From Natronorubrum halalkaliphilum (GTDB taxonomy: Archaea; Halobacteriota; Halobacteria; Halobacteriales; Natrialbaceae): DNA of 64,000 nucleotides. Below are positions 35,934-45,739 of the stretch, in pieces. The translations under genes were made by a program, and so were the position numbers. Position 1 is the stretch's first letter. Each line of letters opens with the position of its first letter. Location: contig NZ_WUYX01000070.1 in the NCBI RefSeq assembly GCF_009834785.1, positions 83,622 through 147,621 on the forward strand, written 5' to 3'. A model generated the notes under the pieces. It saw only the letters and a program-made list of their open reading frames with translations, had not been told where the DNA came from and ran no database searches.

Positions 35934-37265
35934 TTACTCATCGGTCTCACTCTCCGTGGAGAGAATCTCGTAGATCGCGTCGGTCACGTCGTTTTTGTTG
36001 TTGACGTACGCCACCGCGACGTCGTCCGCGTCGGTCCCGAAGTGACGCTCGAGCTCCTCGGCGTGGGTCGCGTTGATGGCGTTGCCGCTCGGTTGCGTCT
36101 CGACGTAGGCGTGGAGGTTCGCGGGGATCTGCTCCATCTTCGGGATGACTCGCTCTTCGGTGTCGTTGCTCGAGTTCTCGGAGTCGCCCGCGGCGAAGAC
36201 GTACCGGTTCCAGTCGCTCCAGGGGTACTCCTCTAGCAACTGCTCGGCGAGTTCGTACGCGCTCGAGATTTTGGTGCCGCCGCCGCTGCGGATGCCGAAG
36301 AAGTCGTCGCGCTCGACCTCCCAGGCGTCGGCGTCGTGGGCGATGTAGATGAACTCGGCGTTGTCGTACTTGCCCTGGAGATACCAGTCCAGCGGCGTGA
36401 AGGTCCGCTCGACGAGTTCGCGTTTCTTCTCGCGCATCGAGCCCGAAACGTCGCGGATGTTGACGACGACGACGTTCTTCTCTTTCTCCTCGATGATCTC
36501 GGGATGCCGGTAGCGCTCGTCTTCGCGGCGGAAGGGAACGTGCTGGATCCCCTCGCGGCGAATCTTCTGCTGGACGCTCTCGCGTTCGACGTTTTCCTCG
36601 ACCGCTTCGATCGAGTCCCACGTGCCATACTCCTCGTCGGGAATGTCGTCGTAGGCCTCTTCGATCCAGGCCATCGACACGGGGAGGCTCTCGCCGCGAG
36701 CCCACTCGAAGACGTCGCGGGGCTCGATGTCCTCGACCTTGCACAGTTCCCGCAGGAACTCCTCGTCGAAGTCCATCGCGAGCTTGCGCTTGAGCCCCTC
36801 CTTGAACATCCGCTCGAAGTCGAGCGTGCTGTTGGGGCCGGTTCTGGTGAGGTCCGTGAACGGCCCTTCCTTCTCCTCGACGACTTTCTTGCCCTTGGGA
36901 TCCAGGTCGAGTCCGAGCTCCTCGTCGAGCTCTTCGGCGAACTCCTCGGGATCCATCTCGTAGTACTCGTGTTCGCCGCCCTCCTCGCCGGGTTCGCCGT
37001 CTTCGTCACCGTCGCCGTCGCCCGGCTGGGGCTGTGGCTGGCCGACCGGCTGTCCGACGTCGGGCGTGTCGCCGTCGCCCTGTCCGACGCCGCCCTGGTC
37101 GCGCTGGTCGTACTCGAACTCCGGCAGCGAGACGATTTTCACCGGGATCTGAATCTGTCCCGGACCGCCGCCGCCGAGGTCGCCGTACTGAATGAAGTCG
37201 GCCAGATCCTCGCGGCGCTGTTCGCCCACTTCGCGGAATCGTTCGAGGTCGTCTCTCAGTCCCAT
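35934..37265 (-). CDS. DUF444 (YeaH/YhbH) family protein
   Basis: This 443-residue protein belongs to the DUF444 group, which has a von Willebrand factor A-like C-terminal half. The metal-ion-site pattern is [20 protein letters not shown], followed by [20 protein letters not shown] and [20 protein letters not shown]. The N-terminal third is charged, with a Gly/Glu/Asp-rich insert (about 70-125). It overlaps the start region of the upstream PrkA gene by 10 bp and precedes spoVR, the order of bacterial yeaG-yeaH-ycgB. The start at 37265 ([10 protein letters not shown]) matches relatives. Confidence 0.94.
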   Translation of the reverse strand: MGLRDDLERFREVGEQRREDLADFIQYGDLGGGGPGQIQIPVKIVSLPEFEYDQRDQGGVGQGDGDTPDVGQPVGQPQPQPGDGDGDEDGEPGEEGGEHEYYEMDPEEFAEELDEELGLDLDPKGKKVVEEKEGPFTDLTRTGPNSTLDFERMFKEGLKRKLAMDFDEEFLRELCKVEDIEPRDVFEWARGESLPVSMAWIEEAYDDIPDEEYGTWDSIEAVEENVERESVQQKIRREGIQHVPFRREDERYRHPEIIEEKEKNVVVVNIRDVSGSMREKKRELVERTFTPLDWYLQGKYDNAEFIYIAHDADAWEVERDDFFGIRSGGGTKISSAYELAEQLLEEYPWSDWNRYVFAAGDSENSSNDTEERVIPKMEQIPANLHAYVETQPSGNAINATHAEELERHFGTDADDVAVAYVNNKNDVTDAIYEILSTESETDE

Positions 37266-39541
37266 CTGTAACTCACCTGTCCCATAACGTGTCTGCTGGT
37301 TAGCTCGGCCGACGCCTCCGAGTAGTCGAAGAGGGTGACCATCGTGTCGATCGTGTTTTCTTTGACCGTCGCCGTCTCGGTCTCGCTCGGCGGGTCGTCC
37401 CACTGGCGAGGGTCGAAGTCCTCGAACGTCCGCCTGACGTCGTCCCAGTCGTGGCTCTCGAGGACGCTCTTGATGACCGGAATCGCGGTCAGATCGACGT
37501 CTTCGACCGAGAAGTCCTCGTCTCGGTGTTCCCAGGCGTGGCGGTTCAGCGACGTGATGACCTTCTCACGGCGGAAGTTCTGAACCCGCTCTCTGGGGAG
37601 GTTGCTCTCGTAGTCGCTCTCGGAGAACCGACCGAGGTGTTCGATTTCGAAGAGCTTCATCTTCAGCGGGTCCGGCTCAACGCGCTCGCCGCGGTCGTTG
37701 TACAGCGGCTCCTCGGTCTCCCAGGCGTAGACGTGTTCGACGTACTCGGCGACGGTCTCCTCGTCGACGCGTTTGTCGTGCATGATCGCCTCGATGACGT
37801 CGGACTCCTGCTGGTCGAAGATGTAATTTTTCACGGGAACGATCCGGTTTTCGAACTCGGAACGCTCACCCGCCGAGAAGACCGGTGCGTCCGCGAGCCC
37901 TTCGGCCATCGTGTTCAACACGTCACGCGGCATCACGACGTCTTCGACCGGCAATTCGGCATGGTGGCGGTCCAGTTCCGTCTGGAGGAGTTCGGCGAGC
38001 GTATCCCGCGTGTAGGTGACGGGAATGCCGTGTTCGCCGTCGTGGGCCTCGCCGTCGAAGTCGAATTCGTCTTTCTCCTGGCGCGTATCGCCTTCCTGTA
38101 AGTAGCCCTGGTCGAAGATCAGCGCTTTGTCGACCAGGTCGAGCCCGTTCGGAAGATTTTCCTCGTCTAACCGGGTGACGACGGCGTACAACGCGGCCGC
38201 CTCGATGGCGTGGGGGGCGAACTCCTGCGTTCGCGCCGCTTCGTCCTGGTCTTTGATCGTTACCGTTACCGGTTCGCGGATCCGCTCCTCGAGTTCGTCG
38301 TAGCTCTCGGCCTCCCAGACCGACGTCTCGTTGGTCAACTCGCGGCGGATCAGCTCGCTTTCGAGGCTCAGGTTCGTCAGGTAGCCGAACTGGTGTTTGT
38401 CGAGTCGGCGTTTGAGCGCCTTCAGCGGATCCATCCCGTTCCGGTCGGAGTGCTGGTTCAGCTGGGCCTCGAGGTCGGGGTTCGAGATGATCAGCATCTG
38501 GGAGTCGACGTCCATCCCGATCCCTTTGTCCAGTTTGACGGACTGTTCGTCGGGAACGTTCAGCAGCTTCTGGAGAAGGTCCGCGTGCTGGGCCGCGTCC
38601 TCGACGATGGTCAGGGCGCTGTTGCCCTGAGAGAGGACCCCGTCGTAGGAGAACGCCTGCGGGTTCTTTCGCCCGCGTGAGTCCAGTTCCTGAAGCATCC
38701 CGTGCATCCACGAGCCGACGAGCCGTTCTTTCGGCGGGCCGTCGTCCTCCGAGTGGAGGACGCCGACGCCCTGGCCGACGTCGACGACGTAGTTTTTCAC
38801 CCGGAGATGGTCGTCGTCGGTGATCGCCGAGAACAGCGCGTCCTCGCCCTCCCGACGGTATCGCTCCTCGAGGAAGTTATAGGCCTCCCGGGAGAACGGA
38901 TCGAGTTCCGCGTCGACTCGGACGGGGACGTGATCGTCGAGTTCGTCGTTGAGGTCCGCGAGGATCCGCTCGCGGACGTCTTCGGGAAAGACCGACAGCG
39001 GATGGACCTGCACGGGACTTTCGTACCAGTGCTGGTCGTCCGTGGCGCTCGAATCGGTTCCGTAGCTGAGCCCGCGCTCGCCGGATTCGGCGGTCGTCAC
39101 GTTCCACTCGACCGTGTATCGACGACCCTCGGGCGTCTTGGAGTACTCGCGCAGTCCGTTGACCAGACAGCGTTTGAGCTCCGACTTGCCGGTCGCCGTG
39201 GGTCCCTCGAACCAGATGATCTTCTCGTCTTTCGCTCGACCCGACGCGATCGATCGGAGGTCGTCGACGAACCCGTTCAGGACCTCCGTGTTCCCCAGGA
39301 TGGCATGCTCGCCGTCGTTGTACGGATCGTCGAAGAACCGGTAGCGCTCCTTCTCCTCGCCCTCTTCGACCACGGCCCGCGTGCCGGCGGCCTCGATCGC
39401 TTCGAGCAGGTACTTCGAGGCGTGGGAGGCGATCGTCGGATTCTCGAAGATCCGATCGACGTACGCCGCGAGGCTCATCGGCGCTTCGTAGGTCTCCTCG
39501 AGTTCGCGGTCGGCCTCGGTGACGTAGTCGTTGCCAGTCAT
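37256..39541 (-). CDS. prkA: PrkA-type AAA serine protein kinase, second copy
   Basis: This 761-residue protein has the PrkA AAA domain (Walker [12 protein letters not shown] at about residue 113) and the C-terminal PrkA kinase-like region. Family segments are [20 protein letters not shown] [12 protein letters not shown] and [19 protein letters not shown]. It lies 1 bp after the stop of the first PrkA gene and overlaps the DUF444 gene. The two PrkA copies are clearly divergent and of different length (761 and 690), so they probably have distinct roles and may heteromerise. The start at 39541 ([14 protein letters not shown]) parallels that of the other copy (MTGDIETLEK). Confidence 0.93.
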   Translation of the reverse strand: MTGNDYVTEADRELEETYEAPMSLAAYVDRIFENPTIASHASKYLLEAIEAAGTRAVVEEGEEKERYRFFDDPYNDGEHAILGNTEVLNGFVDDLRSIASGRAKDEKIIWFEGPTATGKSELKRCLVNGLREYSKTPEGRRYTVEWNVTTAESGERGLSYGTDSSATDDQHWYESPVQVHPLSVFPEDVRERILADLNDELDDHVPVRVDAELDPFSREAYNFLEERYRREGEDALFSAITDDDHLRVKNYVVDVGQGVGVLHSEDDGPPKERLVGSWMHGMLQELDSRGRKNPQAFSYDGVLSQGNSALTIVEDAAQHADLLQKLLNVPDEQSVKLDKGIGMDVDSQMLIISNPDLEAQLNQHSDRNGMDPLKALKRRLDKHQFGYLTNLSLESELIRRELTNETSVWEAESYDELEERIREPVTVTIKDQDEAARTQEFAPHAIEAAALYAVVTRLDEENLPNGLDLVDKALIFDQGYLQEGDTRQEKDEFDFDGEAHDGEHGIPVTYTRDTLAELLQTELDRHHAELPVEDVVMPRDVLNTMAEGLADAPVFSAGERSEFENRIVPVKNYIFDQQESDVIEAIMHDKRVDEETVAEYVEHVYAWETEEPLYNDRGERVEPDPLKMKLFEIEHLGRFSESDYESNLPRERVQNFRREKVITSLNRHAWEHRDEDFSVEDVDLTAIPVIKSVLESHDWDDVRRTFEDFDPRQWDDPPSETETATVKENTIDTMVTLFDYSEASAELTSRHVMGQVSYRWD

Positions 39542-39542
39542 G

Positions 39543-41615
39543 TTAGTCTTCCATTTCGGTCTTGGCGACCTCCGCACCGGCGAACTCGAGCACTTCCTTC
39601 GCGCCGCCTTCGGAGTAGCCCTGTTCCATCAGCGCGTCGATCCACGAGGAACGCTCGTCGTCGTCGAACTCGTTGGCCGACACGAGCGCGGAGAAGTTGA
39701 TGTTGTGTTTCTTGTCCTCCCAGAGTTTGCGCTCGAGGGCGCGGCGCAGGCGCTCGTTGTCCTGCGGATTGAACGCTTCACCTTCGCGTGCGCGGCGGGA
39801 GACCCAGTTCGAGACCTCCTGGCGGAAGTCTTCCTTGCGGTCCTCCGGAATGTCGAGTTTCTCCTCGACCGAACGCAGGAACGTCTCGTCTGGTTCTTGC
39901 TCCCGTCCAGTCAGTTCGTCCTCGATGGTGTCGTCGTCGATGTAGGCCATCACGTGGTCCATGTACTTCTCGCCCTGGCGCTGGATCTCGTCGATGTCGT
40001 AGGCCAGCGCGTGGCGGACGTCCTCGATGGCGCGTTCCTTGTACTCCTCGCGGACCGTCTCGAGGTAGCGGTAGTACTTCTCGAAGTTGTCCTCCGGAAT
40101 CGAGCCGTGGTGTTCTAAGTTCTCCTCGAAGAAGTTGAACACCGTCAGCGGCGAGAGGAACCCGCGCTGGCGGTGTTTGGAGTCCATGATGGCTTCGGCG
40201 ATCTCGTCGCCAATAAAGCGGGGCGAGACACCGACCATCCCTTCGCCGATCTCCGCCTTCTGTTCGGCCTCCTCGCGGAGCTTCTTGACGTCGATGTCGT
40301 CGCCCTCGTCGATCTCGCCGTTGTAGGCCTTGGTCTTCGAGAGGAGGTCGACCGTCTCGGTGTCTGGTTCTTCGATCCGGGTCAGCACGCCGAACAGCCC
40401 CGCCATCTCGAGGGTGTGTGGCTCGACGTTGATGTCGGGGACGTCAGCGTTGTTCAGCATCTTCTCGTAGATCTGGGCCTCGTCCTCGTAGGAGAGCACG
40501 TACGGGAAGTCGATCCGCTTGGTGCGGTCGTTAAAGGCCTCCATCTTCTCGTCGCCCTTCTTGTCCTTGTACTCGGGCATGTTGGTCCGACCCACGATCA
40601 CCTGATCGATGTCGATCCGCGGATTGTTCTTGGGCTTGATCGTCTGCTCCTGGGTCGCGTGCAGGAAGTCGTAAAGGAACTCCCGCTGGAGTTTGAGCAG
40701 TTCCTCGCCGGAGAAGATCCCGCGGTTAGCATTACAGAATGCCCCCGAGTAGTCGAACGCGCGCGGGTCGCTCTCGCCGTAGATAGCGATCTTCGAGTAG
40801 TTGACGTCCCCCGTGAGTTCGGTCTCGTCCTGGTTCTTCTTGTCCTTTGGCTCGAAGGTTTCCAGACCTTGGCGTTTGTTCTCGTCGGCGACGAAGCGGA
40901 CGATCTCGACGTGATTCTCGAGGACCTGCTGGAGGTCGTCGTCGTAGTAGGCCAGCAGCTTGTCCATGTAGAACTCGCTTTCGGGATCGAGCGCCTGTTC
41001 GTTCTGGATGGTGTACGGCGCGTCCAGCCGTTCGTTCAGGTCGTCGATCACGCGCTGGCGTTGCTCTAGGGGGAGAAGCACGAGCGGGTCCTGGTTCATC
41101 GGGGACCGGACGGTGTCGTCGGCCGGGTCCTGGTCCTGGATGACGTCACAGAGGTTGGTCCAGCGGAAGGTGTACATCCGTCCGTCGTCGCGGAGCGTGT
41201 AGTCCTCGAAATATTTGCGGACCTGTTTGTCGAAATGGGACTTTCCGGAGCCGACGGGGCCGAGCAGGAGCTTGATCCGTCGCTCGGGACCGAGGCGTCG
41301 AGCACCCGATTTAACCTTGTTCACGAACTCGTGGATCGACTGGTGAATCACCTTTCCGTAAAAGGTGTTCTCGCCGTCGCCCAGCGGATCTTCGCTCGCG
41401 ATCTGGTACTCGACCACGCCTTCGGTCTCGTCGTAGGTCGTTCCGTAGTGGTCGAACATGTCGGCGACCCGCTGATGTGCGTTACGGGTGATCTTCGGGT
41501 CCTCGTAGCACTCCTCTAGGTACCAGTCGAAGGATTTGGTTTCCCGCAGGTCCGCGGGCATCGATTCTTTGTAATCCGTGCTGAGCTTCTCGAGTGTCTC
41601 GATGTCACCGGTCAT
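39543..41615 (-). CDS. prkA: PrkA-type AAA serine protein kinase, first copy
   Basis: This 690-residue protein is the closer match to bacterial PrkA. Walker A LLLGPVGSGKSHFDKQVRKY lies at about 113-122, followed by the family stretches TFRWTNLCDVI, CNANRGIFSGEELLKLQREF, IDIDQVIVGRTNMPEY and RIDFPYVLSYEDEAQIYEKM, and a C-terminal kinase-like region. It is the first gene of the PrkA-PrkA-DUF444-SpoVR operon. The ATG at 41615 has no TATA box at leaderless distance; the nearest AT-rich promoter-like site is about 340 bp upstream. Confidence 0.94.
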   Translation of the reverse strand: MTGDIETLEKLSTDYKESMPADLRETKSFDWYLEECYEDPKITRNAHQRVADMFDHYGTTYDETEGVVEYQIASEDPLGDGENTFYGKVIHQSIHEFVNKVKSGARRLGPERRIKLLLGPVGSGKSHFDKQVRKYFEDYTLRDDGRMYTFRWTNLCDVIQDQDPADDTVRSPMNQDPLVLLPLEQRQRVIDDLNERLDAPYTIQNEQALDPESEFYMDKLLAYYDDDLQQVLENHVEIVRFVADENKRQGLETFEPKDKKNQDETELTGDVNYSKIAIYGESDPRAFDYSGAFCNANRGIFSGEELLKLQREFLYDFLHATQEQTIKPKNNPRIDIDQVIVGRTNMPEYKDKKGDEKMEAFNDRTKRIDFPYVLSYEDEAQIYEKMLNNADVPDINVEPHTLEMAGLFGVLTRIEEPDTETVDLLSKTKAYNGEIDEGDDIDVKKLREEAEQKAEIGEGMVGVSPRFIGDEIAEAIMDSKHRQRGFLSPLTVFNFFEENLEHHGSIPEDNFEKYYRYLETVREEYKERAIEDVRHALAYDIDEIQRQGEKYMDHVMAYIDDDTIEDELTGREQEPDETFLRSVEEKLDIPEDRKEDFRQEVSNWVSRRAREGEAFNPQDNERLRRALERKLWEDKKHNINFSALVSANEFDDDERSSWIDALMEQGYSEGGAKEVLEFAGAEVAKTEMED

Positions 41616-42233
41616 AGTATCATTGCCAGTTTCGGTTTCCCCCGTCTACATCGCCCCGCAGGTGGGACGTCTTCGGAGCGGACGTCGTTCGACCAACGAT
41701 GGCCTCTCGCGGCCGAACCGTCGGAATCCGTCGAGCCGCATCACCTGACAGACAGCCGGCGCTGTCGCCCTCGGCAGGCTCCTCGGGCAGGTAGCTCACA
41801 ACGCGTACCGAACGGCGGCGGGCGGCTGTCTGTCGTGCCATGTGTGATCGATTACCACTCGACGTTGCGCGAGACCTCCGTATCGGGCTCGGACAACGGT
41901 GCGCCGGGGACGGGCGCTGAGTGGATCGGTCCGGCGAACGGATACCGATAGTATTTAATGAGTGAGTAATCCAAGTACTTAGCTTTGGCCCCAAAAGGTA
42001 TTTGTCAGGACCTAATTACAGGAAAATACTACCAGTATTGTAGACTGATAATCGGTATCACACCTCACATTGGACCGTCTATGGCATAAATCGGCGGCCT
42101 GCAAACACCGGGTGACCTCGCGCGCGTTCGGGACGCAGTTCGGACGGCGACACCACGAGCGTCCAGCCTCGAGCGTCGGACGGCGACGGCCCAAAGGCAA
42201 TAGCTACTGACCGACCGACGACGACGAGGATTT
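41616..42233. other. Long upstream region of the PrkA operon
   Basis: About 620 bp between prkA and repeat copy 2. Minus-strand TTAAATAC (complement of 41952-41959) resembles a TATA box and would give the PrkA operon a leader of about 310 nt. The stretch 41945-42065 is AT-rich and holds the small palindrome AATACT-ACC-AGTATT (42025-42039). A 73-codon minus-strand frame (41620-41841) exists but has no recognisable features. Confidence 0.5.
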
Positions 42234-42315
42234 ATACGGATTGCTGTAACCATTCACCGCCGATCACCAGGGACGGGTTCGGTGATCGGCGGTCATTGAC
42301 TACAGTAAACCGTAT
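42234..42315. repeat. 82-bp palindromic element, copy 2
   Basis: Same length and ends as copies 1 and 3, with inner arms ACCGCCGATCACC and GGTGATCGGCGGT perfectly complementary. It is intergenic, not touching a stop codon. Its right end CCGTAT plus the next bases forms CCGTATTAG, centred 26 nt before the ATG at 42341, so it may supply the TATA box of that gene. Confidence 0.9.
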
Positions 42316-42340
42316 TAGGGTCGGCTCGCCAAAGGTGTCC

Positions 42341-42763
42341 ATGACGAATTCGGACGTCGACGGCGGACCCGAGTCGGAGTACTCGTCACTCCCGGACGAT
42401 TGGACCGTCTGGAGCGACGGCGAGGACGGCCGGCTCGTCCTCGCCTACCGACCGGACGTCTTCAACGCCGACGATTTTCCGGCCGCCTGTCTTCCGACCC
42501 TGTATCTGACACACGGCAAGCGAACGCGCCGGCCCGGGACCAATCCGACCAATTCCGACGACAGCTGGTACGTCACCCTCTATCTCGAGCCCGACGTTTC
42601 GGCGGACACCGAACGGTTTTCGACGCGGACCGACGCGCTCGAGTTCGCGCTCGAACTCGCTCGGGCGTTCGACGACGGCGAGGTCGACTACCGCGGGCTC
42701 TATCAGGTTCCCCGCGAGACGTACTTCGACCGACTGGACGAACTGACCGGATCGGACGACTGA
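42341..42763 (+). CDS. DUF5820-like haloarchaeal protein
   Basis: This 140-residue protein resembles the haloarchaeal family I know as DUF5820: LPDDWTVWSDGEDGRLVLAY, RPDVFNADDFPAACLPTLYL, THGKRTRRPG, SWYVTLYLEPDVSADTERF, a helix LEFALELARAFDDGEVDYRG and a C-terminal YFDRLDEL. The function is unknown. The start at 42341 is supported by the TATA-like CCGTATTAG, partly within the 82-bp element 26 nt upstream. Confidence 0.75.
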   Translation: MTNSDVDGGPESEYSSLPDDWTVWSDGEDGRLVLAYRPDVFNADDFPAACLPTLYLTHGKRTRRPGTNPTNSDDSWYVTLYLEPDVSADTERFSTRTDALEFALELARAFDDGEVDYRGLYQVPRETYFDRLDELTGSDD

Positions 42764-42875
42764 TCCCGGATTACCGGGTCCCCGGCGTGGCGACGCTGGG
42801 CTGGTGATTGCTGTCACTGCCGGGGACGGCCAGCCGTACGTGAGCCTTAACCGCCGTCGGAAATTACGTAGATCC

Positions 42876-43322
42876 ATGTCGACCGTTACGCTCGTCGGAT
42901 CCCGGCTCGCCGAACCGGGAACCGAGTTCGTCTACCACGGCGAGGCCGACGCTTGCGCCGGCTGTCCCTACCGGAGCCAGTGTCTCAACCTCTCGACCGA
43001 CACCAAGTACCGCATCACGTCCGTTCGCGAGAACGCCCAGACGCTCGACTGTGCTATGCACGACGGCGGCGTTCGCGCCGTCGAGGTCGAACCCGTCACC
43101 GTTCGCGCGAACATCCCCTCGAAGGGCGCGTTCGCCGGCAGCAAGGCGAGTCTCTCCGGCCCCTGTCCGTACGTCGAGTGTCCGAGCCACGAGTACTGCG
43201 AACCCGACGCCGTCGAGTTCGACGAGGAGTACCGCATTCGGGACATCCTCGGCGACCCGCCCCACGAGGTGTGTCACCTGAACCGCTCGCTCGAGATGGT
43301 CGAACTCGATACCGAGGGGTGA
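42876..43322 (+). CDS. UPF0179 family protein
   Basis: This 148-residue protein matches the archaeal UPF0179 family. It has conserved Cys pairs in EADACAGCPYRSQCLNL, one in TLDCAMHDGG, a further set in GPCPYVECPSHEYCEPD and a last HEVCHL, which look like Fe-S or zinc ligands. The function is unknown. The start at 42876 (MSTVTLVGSRLAEPG) matches the usual N-terminus. It is followed closely by the PHP-domain gene. Confidence 0.9.
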   Translation: MSTVTLVGSRLAEPGTEFVYHGEADACAGCPYRSQCLNLSTDTKYRITSVRENAQTLDCAMHDGGVRAVEVEPVTVRANIPSKGAFAGSKASLSGPCPYVECPSHEYCEPDAVEFDEEYRIRDILGDPPHEVCHLNRSLEMVELDTEG

Positions 43323-43406
43323 CTCGCACCGACCCGGCGAGATTCAGGGCGTGTGACGCGGACCGGGGCGCTTTTGATCGGTCCACACGAACCATGAGAC
43401 ATACAC

Positions 43407-44093
43407 GTGCTGTCGGTTGAACTCCACGCTCACTCGTCGCTGTCCTACGACGGCCGTGACTCGGTCGAACTGATCCTCGAACAGGCCGAAGCCGTCGGGC
43501 TGGACGCGATCGCGGTGACCGACCACGACGAAATCGACGCGAGTCTCGCGGCCGCCGAACGCGCCCCTGAGTACGGGCTGGTCGGCATCCCAGCCATGGA
43601 AATCTCGAGCAAGGCCGGCCACATCCTCGGGTTCGGGCTCGAGGAAGCGGTGCCGCCCGGTCTCTCCTACGAGTCGACGCTCGAGGCGATCCACGAACAG
43701 GGTGGACTGGCGGTGATTCCGCACCCGTTTCAGGAGTCGCGACACGGCGTCATGGCCCGCATTTCCCGCGAGGAACTCGCCGAGGGCGACGCGATCGAGG
43801 TCTACAACTCGCGGCTGCTCACCGGGCGGGCGAACCGGCAAGCCGAACGGTTCGCCAAGTCTCGCGGCCTGCCGATGACCGCCGGTAGCGATGCCCACAT
43901 CAGCGAGATGGTCGGTCAGGCGGTCACCCGCGTCGACGCCGAACAACGTAGCGCCGACGCGATTCTCGAGGCCATCCGCGAGGGCCGAACCTCAGTCGAA
44001 GGCAAACGGACGCCGTGGAGGATCAGTTTCCGACAGGCCGCCGGCGGCGTCTCGCGGCGCGTCAGAAACGGCCTCATGGGGTTGTTCCAATGA
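43407..44093 (+). CDS. PHP-domain phosphoesterase
   Basis: This 228-residue protein has the PHP metal-binding motifs: VELHAHSSLSYDG (His-x-His), ITVTDHDEI-like AVTDHDEIDAS, IPHPFQESRH and a C-terminal SDAH in TAGSDAHISEM. It probably hydrolyses a phosphate or nucleotide substrate. The start is GTG at 43407. Its stop overlaps the ATG of the asparagine-synthase-like gene (ATGA), so the two are coupled. After residue about 200 there is a short Arg-rich tail. Confidence 0.9.
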   Translation: MLSVELHAHSSLSYDGRDSVELILEQAEAVGLDAIAVTDHDEIDASLAAAERAPEYGLVGIPAMEISSKAGHILGFGLEEAVPPGLSYESTLEAIHEQGGLAVIPHPFQESRHGVMARISREELAEGDAIEVYNSRLLTGRANRQAERFAKSRGLPMTAGSDAHISEMVGQAVTRVDAEQRSADAILEAIREGRTSVEGKRTPWRISFRQAAGGVSRRVRNGLMGLFQ

Positions 44094-45229
44094 CGCTGCG
44101 CGGTGTCGACCCAGAGACCGTCCGCGAAGCCGTCGAACGCGCCGATCCGCTGCCAGGAACGGCCGGCTTCGGGGGCGAACTCGACGGCACGCTCGTTCGT
44201 GACGTCCTCGGCCGGGTGCCGCTTTACGTCGACACCGATCGCGATTCGATGGCCGATACCGCTTCGACGTGGACGTGGGCCTTCGAGCCCGCCGCTCTCG
44301 AGCAGCCGTCCCTGCTTCCGGCCGGGACCGCGCTCGATCTCGCCGATCCCGACGCCGATCCTGAACGCCGCTGGTCGCTTCCCGAACCGGAGCCCGAAAC
44401 GGACCACGACGCCGCTCTCGAGAGTCTCTCGAGTGCGATACGGACGGCGACGGACGCGGCTCGAGCCGACGACCGCGACATCGCCGTCGCCTTCTCGGGC
44501 GGCGTCGACTCCGCACTGGTCGCCGAACTCCTGGACGCGCCGCTGTACGTCGTCGGCTTCCCCGACAGCCACGACGTCGAGGCCGCTCGGACGGCGGCCG
44601 AAGCGATGGGGCGTGACCTGACGGTCGTCGACCTCGAGCCGGCCGATCTCGAGCGCGCCGTGCCCGACGTCGCCCGGGCGACCGGCCGCACGAACGCGAT
44701 GGACGTCCAGATCGCTCTCCCGCTGTATCTGGTCGGCGAACGCGTCGCGGCCGACGGCTTCGACGCGCTGGCGGTCGGACAGGGTGCCGACGAACTGTTC
44801 GGCGGCTACGAGAAGGTCGTCCGCCTCGACCACCGCGTCGACGCCGAGACGACCCGCGGTGCCGTCCGCGGACAGATCGAAACGTTACCGGAGCAGCTTC
44901 CGCGGGATATCCACGCGATCGAAGCGACGGGGCTCGAACCGGTCGCGCCGCTGTTACACGACGCCGTCGTCGACGCGGCGCTTCGTCTGCCGGACGCGTT
45001 GCTGGCCGACGAGACGGAACGAAAGCGAGCGCTTCGGCTCGTCGCAGCCGATCACCTCCCGGAGGAGATCGCCTACCGAAACAAAAAGGCCGTCCAGTAC
45101 GGGAGCCTCGTCGCTCGCGAACTCGACCGTCTCGCCAGACAGGCCGACTACAAACGGCGGATCGACGACCACGTCACGAAGTACGTTCGCTCGTTGCTCG
45201 CAGACGAACCGAAGCCACCGGTAGACTGA
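44090..45229 (+). CDS. Asparagine-synthase-like PP-loop ATPase without glutaminase domain
   Basis: This 379-residue protein contains the asparagine synthase C-terminal domain: PP-loop AVAFSGGVDSALVAELL (about 140-156), a GQGADELFGGYEKV motif typical of AsnB-type enzymes, and a C-terminal AIEATGLEPVAPLLHDAVVD. The N-terminal 120 residues do not start with the catalytic Cys2 of a glutaminase domain and are too short for one. It should adenylate a carboxylate and use ammonia or another amine. The coupled PHP gene may process the same pathway intermediate; the pathway is unknown. Confidence 0.85.
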   Translation: MTLRGVDPETVREAVERADPLPGTAGFGGELDGTLVRDVLGRVPLYVDTDRDSMADTASTWTWAFEPAALEQPSLLPAGTALDLADPDADPERRWSLPEPEPETDHDAALESLSSAIRTATDAARADDRDIAVAFSGGVDSALVAELLDAPLYVVGFPDSHDVEAARTAAEAMGRDLTVVDLEPADLERAVPDVARATGRTNAMDVQIALPLYLVGERVAADGFDALAVGQGADELFGGYEKVVRLDHRVDAETTRGAVRGQIETLPEQLPRDIHAIEATGLEPVAPLLHDAVVDAALRLPDALLADETERKRALRLVAADHLPEEIAYRNKKAVQYGSLVARELDRLARQADYKRRIDDHVTKYVRSLLADEPKPPVD

Positions 45230-45354
45230 CGATCGGCGGTGCTCGACGGCGGGTCGCCTGCCACATCGCTGTTCGTGAAAACGTTCCCGAGAACTGATAC
45301 ACCGACCGCTGCAGTCCCGTGATCGCCGCCCTGCCTGCCGATTCGTAGCCAACC

Positions 45355-45362
45355 TATTTATG
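45355..45362 (+). promoter_or_regulatory. TATA box of the amphi-Trp gene
   Basis: TATTTATG is centred about 27 nt before the ATG at 45385. Confidence 0.6.
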
Positions 45363-45384
45363 TTCACTCGGTGGCCGTTTCCCC

Positions 45385-45642
45385 ATGGGAGAAACCACCA
45401 AAAACGAGGACACGGTCTCGCGAGAAGAGGCAGCGGACCTGGTACAGGAACTCGCACAGGAACTACGAAGCGGCGGGACCGCCGAGATCCGCGTCGGGAA
45501 CAAGATGCTGACGCTCTCGCCGTCGCCGGAACTCGATTACGGCATCGAAGTACAAGAACGGTCCCCCATGCTCGGCGGACCTCGAGAGGAAATAACGGTG
45601 ACGCTCGAGTGGGAAGTCGAAGAGGGCCCGGAAACCGGATAA
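45385..45642 (+). CDS. Amphi-Trp domain-containing protein
   Basis: This 85-residue protein has the amphi-Trp layout: a helical SREEAADLVQELAQELRSGG, then strands AEIRVGNKMLTLSPSPELDY, GIEVQERSPML and the closing TVTLEWEVEE with the Trp. The function is not known. It lies alone between the asparagine-synthase-like gene and the convergent mrp gene. Confidence 0.85.
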   Translation: MGETTKNEDTVSREEAADLVQELAQELRSGGTAEIRVGNKMLTLSPSPELDYGIEVQERSPMLGGPREEITVTLEWEVEEGPETG

Positions 45643-45739
45643 CCGCTTGTCGTCTTGTCGACGGTCGTACTGACCTGAACTCGAGCCCCAGTCACGCCGA
45701 GCCAGCGCCGATAGCGCCCCGCCAGTGGCGGTACCCGTG

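Noticed and set aside
41620..41841. 73-codon minus-strand frame just upstream of prkA
   Set aside because: No family features; the sequence may instead be an untranslated leader. It could still be a leader peptide, which ribosome profiling would decide.
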